Positions 36,353-46,171 of a stretch of 64,000 nucleotides of DNA are shown piece after piece. How positions within the stretch are numbered: position 1 is the stretch's first letter; every line of letters begins with the position of its first letter. Made by a program: the position numbers and the translations under genes. The notes under the pieces are model-generated. The model did not search any database, was not told the origin of the DNA, and worked only from the letters and a program-made list of their open reading frames with translations. The stretch covers positions 1,251,001 to 1,315,000 of the forward strand of contig CP031740.1 of the NCBI GenBank assembly GCA_022701275.1, read 5' to 3'. This DNA comes from Microcoleus vaginatus PCC 9802 (GTDB lineage: Bacteria; Cyanobacteriota; Cyanobacteriia; Cyanobacteriales; Microcoleaceae).

Positions 36353-36820
36353 TTAGTTCACATCCTGTTTTTTGGGTTGGTTTAATTCCCTGCATTTAGC
36401 GGCAGCCAAATCGTAAGCATTTTGGTAATCGCTACCGCCTAACATCAAATCGCCGTAATATTCATAAGGTTGATTGCCATAAATCGGCAGGGGGTCATCT
36501 TCCGGATAATCTTCTTTTGATTCTTCTAGGATTGCTTTGAGTTTCTTGACGCTGAAGCGCTGGACGGGGAAGTAATGAATGTCTTGAGCGATGAAACCCA
36601 GATGGGGAAAGGTTGGGTCAACAATTCGCTCGTCGAGTTCAATCCAGCTATACTCGATGGGTTTATATGGCACTCCCGGCACGGCTAAAAAGCCTTGAAC
36701 ATAAATCGCGCCCTCGGTGGCTAACGCTGCTTTACAGGCGTTGTCAAAGCAGTTTTTACGGTTGCTTTTGATGCGAGCCGCCATTTCAATAGAAAGCGTC
36801 TCATCTAATAGTTCGGTCAT
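36353..36820 (-). CDS. Conserved hypothetical, possible cysteine-peptidase fold
   Basis: 155-residue soluble protein. 'KNCFDNACKAALA' followed by 'IYVQGFLAVPGVPYKPIEYSWIELDE' (in part 'GVPYKPIEYSWIEL') and 'RIVDPTFPHLG' recalls small papain/transglutaminase-like hypotheticals that carry C-x2-N, H-x-W and DPT. Here the expected His is Tyr ('EYSW'), so an active enzyme is doubtful. The similarity is from memory. Function unknown; single gene. Confidence 0.65.
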   Translation of the reverse strand: MTELLDETLSIEMAARIKSNRKNCFDNACKAALATEGAIYVQGFLAVPGVPYKPIEYSWIELDERIVDPTFPHLGFIAQDIHYFPVQRFSVKKLKAILEESKEDYPEDDPLPIYGNQPYEYYGDLMLGGSDYQNAYDLAAAKCRELNQPKKQDVN

Positions 36821-36921
36821 AACCCATTTCTAGTCGCATGTGCGATTAGATTGTAGCAAATCCGAGCTATCTCCGAGCACAAAAAACGCAGGCATTTGCG
36901 ATCGCTCCTCAAATTCTATTT

Positions 36922-37149
36922 TCAAGGAATTGAGCCAAAATCCTCTGCGGTTCTGGATGTTGTGTCAGCTTTGGTTTCCGAGATGAGCCGTTTGTCGATC
37001 GCCCCTATAGCCCGCCCATAAAAAGTTTTTGCCAGTAGCCAAAATTTTGAACCTGCGCTCGAGTCGGCGTAGAACCCGGTACAGTAAAGTGTGGCACAGA
37101 CGATGCAAGCAAAAATAGCGGCATACATCACCCAATGCCGATCGTCCAA
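36922..37149 (-). CDS. Possible small membrane protein, perhaps frameshifted
   Basis: Open frame of 75 residues with a TTG start and one hydrophobic stretch ('MYAAIFACIVCATLYCTGF'). A second frame starting at the ATG about 37160 ('MIVGWTIGIG') stops after ten codons and overlaps it, so the region may hold a broken gene. No family recognised. The rest of the 36821-37235 gap shows nothing clear. Confidence 0.25.
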   Translation of the reverse strand: MDDRHWVMYAAIFACIVCATLYCTGFYADSSAGSKFWLLAKTFYGRAIGAIDKRLISETKADTTSRTAEDFGSIP

Positions 37150-37235
37150 CCAACAATCATATTAATGCCTTCGGGTGCAGCAATTGCTCGGCGGCTGACA
37201 GGCTTCACAGTTTTTTCTGCAAACAACGTTGAGTT

Positions 37236-37487
37236 ATGACGATTCTCGCTGAGACATGGGAATATCCTCGGATTTGTAACAACCGGGAAATAAATAAAGC
37301 CCTGAAAGCATTTTTTACTGGGAAATTAGAGACAGATTCTTTATTGCAGACTGTTCCCGCGCTGAAAAATATGGTAAAGTCTGCTACAGTGCTGCAGCAA
37401 GCAAGAAACCAATGCGAGTTGAAAATAACAAGCGGCAAGGTAGCTTTGGGTATTGACAGAATCTGTTCATTCACCAAAATATGCTGA
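37236..37487 (+). pseudogene. metE: Remnant of cobalamin-independent methionine synthase metE
   Basis: The 83-residue frame begins 'MTILAETWEYPRICNNREIN', followed by 'KALKAFFTGKLETDSLLQTV', matching MetE's start (LGYPRIG.NRE.KKALE.FW.GK). A decayed 'GIDRI' follows about where MetE has 'AGIDRIG'. Key positions are altered (GYPRIG is EYPRIC) and the frame ends after about 80 of some 750 codons, so it is a dead fragment. A functional copy elsewhere cannot be excluded. Confidence 0.7.
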
Positions 37488-38018
37488 CCATTGGATACAC
37501 TGCTTGAAATGGATTTTTCATGCCTGGTTGATGCCTGGTGATTTGTCATGTAAATCTGCCTATCAATACACCTGTGAAGTGGCAGGTTGATACGGTTCTC
37601 CATCACTTACCATTCCTAACTGAATTAATTGTCTAGCAAAGATGCTCATCTGCAACGACGGTTAATAGAGCCATCCCCTATCTCACATTTGCTTGAAATC
37701 ATGGCGACCTAAAATTCCACCCAATAAATTCTTATTCTCCTAACAGGTAAGGATAAAATACAACTCAATTTGCGGCAATGATTAGCAATTAGTACCGCAG
37801 TTTGTTATGATTAAGTACGTCAAATCGGGGATAACCTTGAGCTTGGCGAAACCACAAAAAGGAGGAGCTAATGGACTAAATATTATCAGCAATTTTGTAA
37901 AGTAGGGGTCAATTTTAAACCGAATTCACCCAATTACCTGCAATAAAACCATGCCAAAAATAGCCAGCCTCTCCTGATGCTAAGCTAAGCACTTCTCCAT
38001 ACATCATAGATATACTGA
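37488..38018. other. Intergenic gap upstream of the desaturase
   Basis: 531 bp, AT-rich. It holds no recognised gene. A 31-codon frame at 37807 has no supporting features. A 'GGAGGAG' stretch at about 37861 precedes a three-codon frame. Presumably it contains the desaturase promoter, which I cannot pinpoint. Confidence 0.5.
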
Positions 38019-39131
38019 ATGAAAAACGCGATCAAAAAGTCGGATTTTGTGCTAGCTCCTTATATGAAGAGCAACAACTTGAAAGCTAGTTGCCAAATAC
38101 TCAATACAGTGATTCCTTATACATTCTTATGGTTTTTAGCCTTTAAAGCTGCTGCCATTTCTGTATTTTTGCTCCCGCCGATAATGGTGTTGATGACACT
38201 TTTTTCAGGACGTTGTTTCTCTTTGATGCACGATTGCGGACACTATTCTCTTTTTAGTTCCAAAAAAGTCAATCGCATGATGGGTTTTCTGCTAGGTATT
38301 ATCAATGCGATTCCTCAGTACCCCTGGTCGAGGGGACACGCTTATCACCACAAACATAATGGTAATTGGGATATGTACCGAGGCCCTTCGGCATTGATAT
38401 CCACCGAAAAATTTGCGGCGCTAAGCCCCTTTAGTCAAAAGATGTATCAGTTACTCAGACACCCCTTGATGCTGTTTCCCGGTGGTTTTTTCTATCTAAT
38501 TATTAAGCCAAGACTCGCGCTCCTATTGGGAATTACTGGTTTTATCCGACATATTTTTGCTTGTCTCAATCAAGATTTTGGCATGGGTTTATCTGCCATC
38601 ATTGGTTCTTATAAATCCAAACATTGGTATACGACGGCTGAATTTTGGGATTTACTGTTCAACAATATTTGTGTTGTTGGTAGCTGGATTTATCTGAGCA
38701 ACTTACTGGGGTTTGGCTTTTTCTGGAGTGTTTACTCAATTGTCATGACCTGTTCAGCAGCGATATTTATCTGTATTTTCTTTGTTCAGCATAATTTTGA
38801 CGGTTCCTACGCTCATAAAGCCGAGGGTTGGGACTATCTTCTTGGCGCAATTGAAGGTAGTAGTTACCTAAAATTACCCAATCTTCTCAATTGGTTTTCG
38901 GCTGATATTGCTTACCACAATATTCATCATCTCTCGGAGCGAATACCTAACTATAATCTTCAGGCCTGTCACAATGCTAATATTCACCTGCTGGCCAACT
39001 CAAAATCACTGACACTTCGCGATATTCCTGACTGCTTCAAATTCATTCTTTGGGATGCTGCTTCAGATAGTCTGCAATCGATTAAATTATTGCAACAACA
39101 AGAAATCCCCTTCAGTAAGGTAGCTAATTAA
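38019..39131 (+). CDS. Membrane fatty-acid desaturase
   Basis: 370-residue integral membrane di-iron enzyme that introduces double bonds into acyl lipids, with ferredoxin as electron donor in cyanobacteria. The three His boxes are HDCGH (71-75), HAYHHKH (107-113) and HNIHH (about 305). Hydrophobic blocks include 'FLWFLAFKAAAISVFLLPP' and 'SIVMTCSAAIFICIFFV'. The second box with spacing HxxHHxH fits acyl-lipid desaturases related to DesA/DesB, but regioselectivity cannot be read. AT-rich compared with neighbours. Single gene. Confidence 0.88.
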   Translation: MKNAIKKSDFVLAPYMKSNNLKASCQILNTVIPYTFLWFLAFKAAAISVFLLPPIMVLMTLFSGRCFSLMHDCGHYSLFSSKKVNRMMGFLLGIINAIPQYPWSRGHAYHHKHNGNWDMYRGPSALISTEKFAALSPFSQKMYQLLRHPLMLFPGGFFYLIIKPRLALLLGITGFIRHIFACLNQDFGMGLSAIIGSYKSKHWYTTAEFWDLLFNNICVVGSWIYLSNLLGFGFFWSVYSIVMTCSAAIFICIFFVQHNFDGSYAHKAEGWDYLLGAIEGSSYLKLPNLLNWFSADIAYHNIHHLSERIPNYNLQACHNANIHLLANSKSLTLRDIPDCFKFILWDAASDSLQSIKLLQQQEIPFSKVAN

Positions 39132-39396
39132 AATCGGTTGCAGTAAATGTGGTTGCTTTTTTAGCACCAAAATCCTATGATTAGGAATGCAGTTAGTGGG
39201 ATAAATTTCAACCCTAACTTTCCTAGTTAAGTAGGTGGTTACAAATAAACATTAGATGGATCGGGCTGGTTTAACCGAGAGCTATACTAGCAGCCCGTTT
39301 ATTCTGACAAACCCCGCCCTTTTCGTCACCAGTTTATTTGCACGTACCTATTTATCTAGGGTCTAACTCTCGATAACTCAAAGTATCGGTCACTGG

Positions 39397-41145
39397 TCAA
39401 TGCAGCAATTCCTCTAATTTTTGCTGGTTCCACAAATACTGATAAAGCCCTGTTTGCCCTACCAATTCAACGTGAGAGCCACTCTGAACTATTTCTCCTC
39501 TCTCCATCACAAAAATGCGATGGGCACTAGCGGCTGCTGACATTTGATGCGAGATAAAAATTACCGTTTTGCGATCGGTTCCCGTTGCTAAGTTTCGCAA
39601 AATGTCGGTAGCAGTTTGATTGTCAACGCTGGAAAGAGCGTCATCCAAAATTAACACCGGGGCGTCAACTAACAAAGCACGAGCAAGTGCCGTCCGCTGC
39701 CGCTGTCCGCCGGATAAAGTAATGCCACGCTCGCCGACCACTGTTTTGTACTGCTGCGGAAAGTTGAGGATTTCGGCGTGAATTTGCGCTTGTTTTGCCG
39801 CGGCTTCAATCTGCGGCTGTTCCGCTAAAGGGTTTCCGTAGCGGATGTTATTCTTGATGGTAGTACCGAACAGAAAACTTTCTTGCGGAACGTAGGCGAT
39901 CGCCCCGCGCAATTCGGTCAATTTTACCTCGGTAATATCCTGCCCGTCTAAAAATAACTGACCCGGAGCGATGTCCAGCAGTCTGGGCAGCGCATTAGCT
40001 AAAGTTGATTTTCCCGAGCCTATCGCCCCAACAATTGCGACAGTTTCTCCCGGTTTTATGGTAAAATCAACATCTTTAAGCGCGGGTGTCTTAGCACCGA
40101 GATAAGTATAATTTAGATGGCGGGCGACAATTTCGCCTTTGACTGGCATTTTCAGTTCACCTGCATCGGCAGCATCCTTAATTTGCGGTTCCACAGTCAG
40201 AATTGATTCGATGCGATCGACACTCACTTCTCCCCGCTGGTAAGCAGTAATGGTGAAACCCAACAGGGCCGTCGGAAACACCAAACGCTCGACATAAATC
40301 AGCAACGCCACAAAATCGCCAATGCTAATTTGACCATTAGCAATTGCCCCGCCACCAGCAGAAAGCAGCACCAACAAACTGATACTTGCCAAACCGCCCA
40401 GCAGCGGAAAAATAAAGTTTCTAGTTTTTGCTAATTCCAAATTGGCTGATAGCAACTGCGCGTTGCAATTGCGAAAAGCTCGGCGTTCGTTCTCTTCTTG
40501 AGCGTAAATTTTAATTACGGAAATCCCGCTCATATCCTCCTGAATCAAATCGCTCATCGCCGACAATTCCTCTTGCACGGCTAACTGTTGGATGCGAAGT
40601 TTGTCGCTAAATAACTGCACCAAAACCAGCATTAAAGGATAAACGGCGATCGCAAACAACGTCAGCCTTACATTTATCCCCAACATCACCGGCAAAGTCA
40701 AAGCATAAGCAAATGCCGTATTCGCCAAACTGAGTACCGCAAACCCCACCAAGCGCCGAATATTGTCCAAATCGGAAGTAGCGCGGTTAATTAAATCTCC
40801 TACCGTATTGGCGGCAAAATAAGACGGTTCTAATGTTAATAAATGGTTAAAAATTTGCTGTTTGAGGTCAAATTCTACTTGACGCCCCACGCCAAACAGC
40901 AGAATCCGCGACACCATCCGAATGACCCACATAATTGAGGCGAGGATCAGAATTAGTGCCACGAAGTTGAAAACTTCGTCAAATTTAGTCGCAACTTGGA
41001 GAGTGTCAACTGAATTCCGAATCAGCAGGGGAATGTAAACGCCCACAGCATTGACAATTAACAGCGAAAAAATGCCCCAGAATGTTGGCTTCCAGTGCGG
41101 GCGCATATAAGAGCCGAGTTTTTGCAGTCGAGAATAACGAGCCAT
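39397..41145 (-). CDS. ABC exporter (fused permease-ATPase, MsbA type)
   Basis: 582-residue half-transporter forming a homodimer or heterodimer in the inner membrane. The six-helix domain (about 15-310) begins 'WKPTFWGIFSLLIVNAVGVYIPLLI'-like (in part 'GIFSLLIVNAVGVYIPLL'). The ATPase domain has Walker A 'GAIGSGKSTLANALP', signature 'LSGGQRQRTALARAL', Walker B 'VLILDDALSSVD' and 'FISHQMSAA'. Walker B ends in Asp-Asp ('LILDDALS') instead of the usual catalytic Glu, a known variant of heterodimeric exporters. It therefore may pair with a canonical half encoded elsewhere. Substrate unknown. Confidence 0.9.
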   Translation of the reverse strand: MARYSRLQKLGSYMRPHWKPTFWGIFSLLIVNAVGVYIPLLIRNSVDTLQVATKFDEVFNFVALILILASIMWVIRMVSRILLFGVGRQVEFDLKQQIFNHLLTLEPSYFAANTVGDLINRATSDLDNIRRLVGFAVLSLANTAFAYALTLPVMLGINVRLTLFAIAVYPLMLVLVQLFSDKLRIQQLAVQEELSAMSDLIQEDMSGISVIKIYAQEENERRAFRNCNAQLLSANLELAKTRNFIFPLLGGLASISLLVLLSAGGGAIANGQISIGDFVALLIYVERLVFPTALLGFTITAYQRGEVSVDRIESILTVEPQIKDAADAGELKMPVKGEIVARHLNYTYLGAKTPALKDVDFTIKPGETVAIVGAIGSGKSTLANALPRLLDIAPGQLFLDGQDITEVKLTELRGAIAYVPQESFLFGTTIKNNIRYGNPLAEQPQIEAAAKQAQIHAEILNFPQQYKTVVGERGITLSGGQRQRTALARALLVDAPVLILDDALSSVDNQTATDILRNLATGTDRKTVIFISHQMSAAASAHRIFVMERGEIVQSGSHVELVGQTGLYQYLWNQQKLEELLH

Positions 41146-41175
41146 TTGTTAGTGCGTAATTTGAGATTGATTGAG

Positions 41176-41303
41176 GAAAGGAAGAAGGAAGAGGGAAGAA
41201 GGAAGAACGAAGAAGGAAGAAGGAAGAAGGAAGAAGGAAGAAGGAAGAGGGAAGAAGGAAGAAGGAAGAAGGAAGAAGGAAGAAGGAAGAAGGAAGAAGG
41301 AAG
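41176..41303. repeat. GGAAGAA heptamer tandem repeat
   Basis: About 18 near-perfect copies of GGAAGAA occupy 128 bp immediately upstream of the ABC exporter start. It is purine-only on one strand, so it could form unusual DNA structures. Long frames through it on both strands are artefacts. Confidence 0.85.
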
Positions 41304-41675
41304 GCGCAATCTTCAGCTCACGTTTTCAGCAATTAAGAACGTCCTAATAGTCTTGGCGGTTGCTATAGAAGGTAGAAGTTTGAAAAAAGAAGAGAAGCTC
41401 TATCGAAAGGTAGATGACCGGAAACACAAGTTAAGAAAATTTTAATAAAAATTCTGCTTTGGGATAACGTGCCATCAAAATTAGGTTTTGGTATTAACTA
41501 AAACCTGATTATATCGATATGTAACAAACCACATTATATCTGTGGGAACACGAGATCTGTGGGGACACGGCAATGCCCTGTCCTTAGCCACCCGGAACGA
41601 GCTCGCCCAAATCTCCCATCCGCCCCCGCAATCCCCCCCAGCGTTGAGTCGCGCTACAATCAAAAATCGATCAAC

Positions 41676-41702
41676 TTAGCACTCAGCCTCAGAGAGTGCT
41701 AA
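41676..41702 (+). promoter_or_regulatory. CIRCE operator of groEL
   Basis: TTAGCACTC-N9-GAGTGCTAA, an exact match to the CIRCE consensus bound by the heat-shock repressor HrcA. It ends 30 bp before the groEL start codon. Heat-inducible repression by HrcA is established for this element. Confidence 0.95.
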
Positions 41703-41732
41703 ATTTGCTAATGTAAGCGATTGGAGACAAAC

Positions 41733-43433
<1,701 letters not shown>

Positions 43434-43542
43434 TCTTCAGCCATTAGTTTGTAGTCTGTAGAGTGCGCCATAAGCACTATGGGTGCAAACAAGCGCGTCT
43501 TATGTACTACCCGTCTACTGTTTGACGATTAAGGCAGCTTCT

Positions 43543-43572
43543 CCCCCCGGCGTCCCCTGAGAGGCCGGGGGG
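43543..43572. repeat. GC-rich hairpin CCCCCCGGC / GCCGGGGGG
   Basis: Perfect 9-bp stem with a 12-nt loop, about 110 bp after groEL in the 312-bp gap before the DUF2811 gene. No U-run follows on either strand. The gap also has a GTGCGCCATAAGCAC unit at 43461. Otherwise nothing is seen. Confidence 0.5.
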
Positions 43573-43745
43573 ACTTGAAGCTATCCAAGTCCCCTTCTTA
43601 AGAGAGATGCAATGGCGATCGGCCTTAAGCTAGAAGCGATAGTTCTCAGGGATTTTAAGCTTAAGTTGACACCTATGCAGTGCGCGCCCTCTCGGTCAAC
43701 TAAAATCCTTCCCAGAAACCGCGTCTCCCCCTCTGCCCTTATCCT

Positions 43746-44003
43746 TTAAGACGACGGAGTTACATTGTTGCTGTGCAAGTCTTGAGGAGATTGAAACAGA
43801 GTTTCGAGATAAACTCTCGCAGCTTGGCGATAACTGCGCGAAGCTTCAGGCGTACCGCTATCGGCATTCTGCAACAAAAACAGCGACAGGGCCGCGCAAA
43901 ATACTCGGTCTAGATCCCATTCGGGATGGGTTTCCAGGTAAGTTTTGAGAGAATCGTGCAGCGTTTCGGGAATTTCAGCAAAAATACTGACTGTTGGGTT
44001 CAT
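43746..44003 (-). CDS. DUF2811 protein
   Basis: Starting at ATG 44003 gives 85 residues beginning 'MNPTVSIFAEIPETLHDSLK' and continuing 'TYLETHPEWDLDRVFCAALS', the DUF2811 signature of cyanobacteria. In this family the pattern resembles a ribbon-helix-helix-like small protein; function unknown. The C-terminal 30 residues are variable. A longer frame to 44072 is possible but adds unmatched sequence. The adjacent plus-strand frame through this region is a shadow. Confidence 0.75.
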   Translation of the reverse strand: MNPTVSIFAEIPETLHDSLKTYLETHPEWDLDRVFCAALSLFLLQNADSGTPEASRSYRQAARVYLETLFQSPQDLHSNNVTPSS

Positions 44004-44844
44004 CATTTTTTTTAGTCTCGCTAATAAATTGAAAACAGAACCCCCCCTTCGGCCGGATACAGGTGCAGGCACAGCCGAAATCAGAGCGCTTTTTTTTAGG
44101 TCGGTCGCATCATTGTGCGCTATGAGGGGGTGGGTTTGTCAATGTTGCGAAATATTACAAAGTCCTTTAGATAAAAAAAAGGTTTACCAAAGAATCAGCT
44201 TTTTAGGGCATTTTTTGTTACATATCTTTATGTGTTGGGCGGTTTATGAGGGATTGGGCAGCAAGTTAAGGAAATCCCCAATTCCGCAGCAAGATGCTAC
44301 AGTGCCGTTAATTTCTGTGGAAAACTTTGTCGAATCTGTGGAAAACCTCAGACTTGCCTGGGGAAACGCTGTGGAATGTTTAGGGAAAAGTCAGGGAAAA
44401 AATAAGAATTGCAAAGGGCATGGGGCATGGGGCATGGGGCATGGGGCATGGGGCATGGGTAGCAAATAACAAATGATTAATGACTACTGACTGCTGACTG
44501 CTGACTACTGACTAATGACTTCCTAAGTGCCACTCTGCCGCTTTTTGGCGGATGGTTGGCAATTCAGCCGGCGGCCTTTTGTCGAGATTGGCTAAGATAA
44601 AGCTCATGCGACCGATCGACTGAAGTGTGTCGCGGTGGCGCGGTAGGAAATCCCAGTAGGGAAAATTTATCATCTGTGCGGTTGATAGCAGCTTGGTTCT
44701 GCCAAAGTTGATCGCCTAATATCCAAACGCCAACAGTCATTTTATTTGTTTCACCATTTCACCATAAAAGTTATCTTTTACTTTTCATGAGGGCTGGTCG
44801 TTTATTCAGAAAAATTAATTGGCTGAAAAATTACAACTCAAAAC
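44004..44844. other. Repeat-rich intergenic region
   Basis: 841 bp without a supported gene. It holds a GGGGCAT heptamer array (44416-44459, six units) and a TGACTAC/TGACTGC heptamer array (44481-44520). A plus-strand frame that reads 'GHGAWGMGHGAWG' is just the repeat translated. From 44521 to 44760 a possible gene remnant gives no recognisable protein. Confidence 0.6.
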
Positions 44845-45504
44845 TCATAATTTCTCCGCTTGTGGCGAGAACGTACTAGAGCATAACATTGATTTCCAAA
44901 GATAGGGACACCGACCAGCAAATTTAAATTTTATGTCGGTGTATCCTTCAGATGTTAATAACTTGGTCAGCGTCTCTACGGAAAAAATTTTAATGTGACC
45001 GTTATCCCAAAGAACGGTAAAATGTTTATCTAGTTTGCCAGAAACCGCTAAAACCAGATTTTTAAAATAGCCGTGATAGGGTGTGGAAATAATTAGTCTT
45101 CCTCCCGGAGCGAGGCATCTTTTGGCAGTTTTTGCTAGTTCTTTAGGATAAAGCAAGTGTTCGATTACTTCAATAGCTAAGACAACATCAAATGAGTTCA
45201 GAATATCGGTATCTGGGAGGTCGTAAATATCTGCTTGGATAAACTGACACTCGGGGAAACTTTGACGGGAGATGGCAATTCCGGGTCCAGAAGTGTCAAC
45301 GCCGACAACTTCGCAGCCGTGCTCTGCGATAACGTGACTGAGGCTGCCATTGCCGCAGCCGAGATCCAAAACTCGGAGTTTTGTCTTGCTGGTCTGCTGA
45401 AGTGTCGCCAGCATTTCTAAAAGGGGAGATATCAAATAAGCGTGATGATATCTCGGACGGTTGTTTGTGTAATAATACGTATAATTGCTAAAGTTTTTTT
45501 TCAT
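44845..45504 (-). CDS. Class I SAM-dependent methyltransferase
   Basis: 219-residue methyltransferase with motif I 'VLDLGCGNGSLSHVIAEHG' (about 45-63), acidic 'VVGVDTSG' after the second strand, motif II/III 'FDVVLAIEVIEHLLYP' and 'PGGRLIISTPYHGY'. UbiG-like by pattern, but acceptor unknown. The N-terminus 'NYTYYYTNNRPRYHHAYLI' is unusually Tyr/Asn rich. Single gene. Confidence 0.85.
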   Translation of the reverse strand: MKKNFSNYTYYYTNNRPRYHHAYLISPLLEMLATLQQTSKTKLRVLDLGCGNGSLSHVIAEHGCEVVGVDTSGPGIAISRQSFPECQFIQADIYDLPDTDILNSFDVVLAIEVIEHLLYPKELAKTAKRCLAPGGRLIISTPYHGYFKNLVLAVSGKLDKHFTVLWDNGHIKIFSVETLTKLLTSEGYTDIKFKFAGRCPYLWKSMLCSSTFSPQAEKL

Positions 45505-46171
45505 CGATTAAGCTATGGAGATTATTGCCGAGACCGCGAATTTACAAAGCGTGGGTGCACTGTTTGGGCTAGGGTTCCCCACATTAGGGTTGTCAGAGTC
45601 GATCGGCAGCTCGATCGTCTCATTCTTTTTGTTTGACAGGTGAATTATTGTCACCGAATCAATCGGATGGCAAAAGAAATCTTTGACAGGGTGCAAAATC
45701 TTGCATCGCCCATCTTTGACCCATCTCTCGAAGGCATTCGGAAAGAAAAAGTCCGATCAAGCAGAATTCTCTCTGTGCACTAGCCGGAGACAGAACTTTT
45801 TGCCCGTTAATTTGGGTTCAAGAGTGCATCCATGCGATTCTAGCTTCAAGCAACTGCGGTATGTCCACCCGAGGCTTTTTTGCAGCCTGAAAACTTGGCC
45901 CCTGGGCGATGAGGTGCCAGTCGCTCCGAGAATTCAGAAGGGAAGTGTGACCGAAATCACAGGCAGTTGCGAAACAAATTGCTGAGCATATTTGGGTCCA
46001 CACACTTAGAATCGAGATTACTACAGTGGCTTCTATAATTGTGTTTAAATGTTGTTCGGAAGCTGTGTTGTCCCGGCAGCAGAGTACCCTAGACAGATTC
46101 ACACTTTCGGTCTGGTTTATTTCACTTTAATGGTCGCTGTTGGGTGTTGCACCTTAATTTAGATATGTCCT
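45505..46171. other. Intergenic gap, no gene supported
   Basis: 667 bp between divergent genes. Several frames of 60-100 residues occur on both strands, but none has a recognisable domain, RBS or composition typical of a gene. No repeat array is seen. Confidence 0.5.

Noticed and set aside
37807..37905. 31-codon frame starting MIKYVKSGITLSLAK
   Set aside because: No RBS, no family, and too short to support without conservation data.
41058..41445. Long frames on both strands (LLPSSFF and KKEEGRR repeats)
   Set aside because: Translations of the GGAAGAA tandem repeat; low complexity in every frame.
43945..44469. 174-residue plus-strand open frame ending in GHGAWGM repeats
   Set aside because: It overlaps the DUF2811 gene on the other strand and its end is only the GGGGCAT heptamer array translated. 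No domain or RBS.
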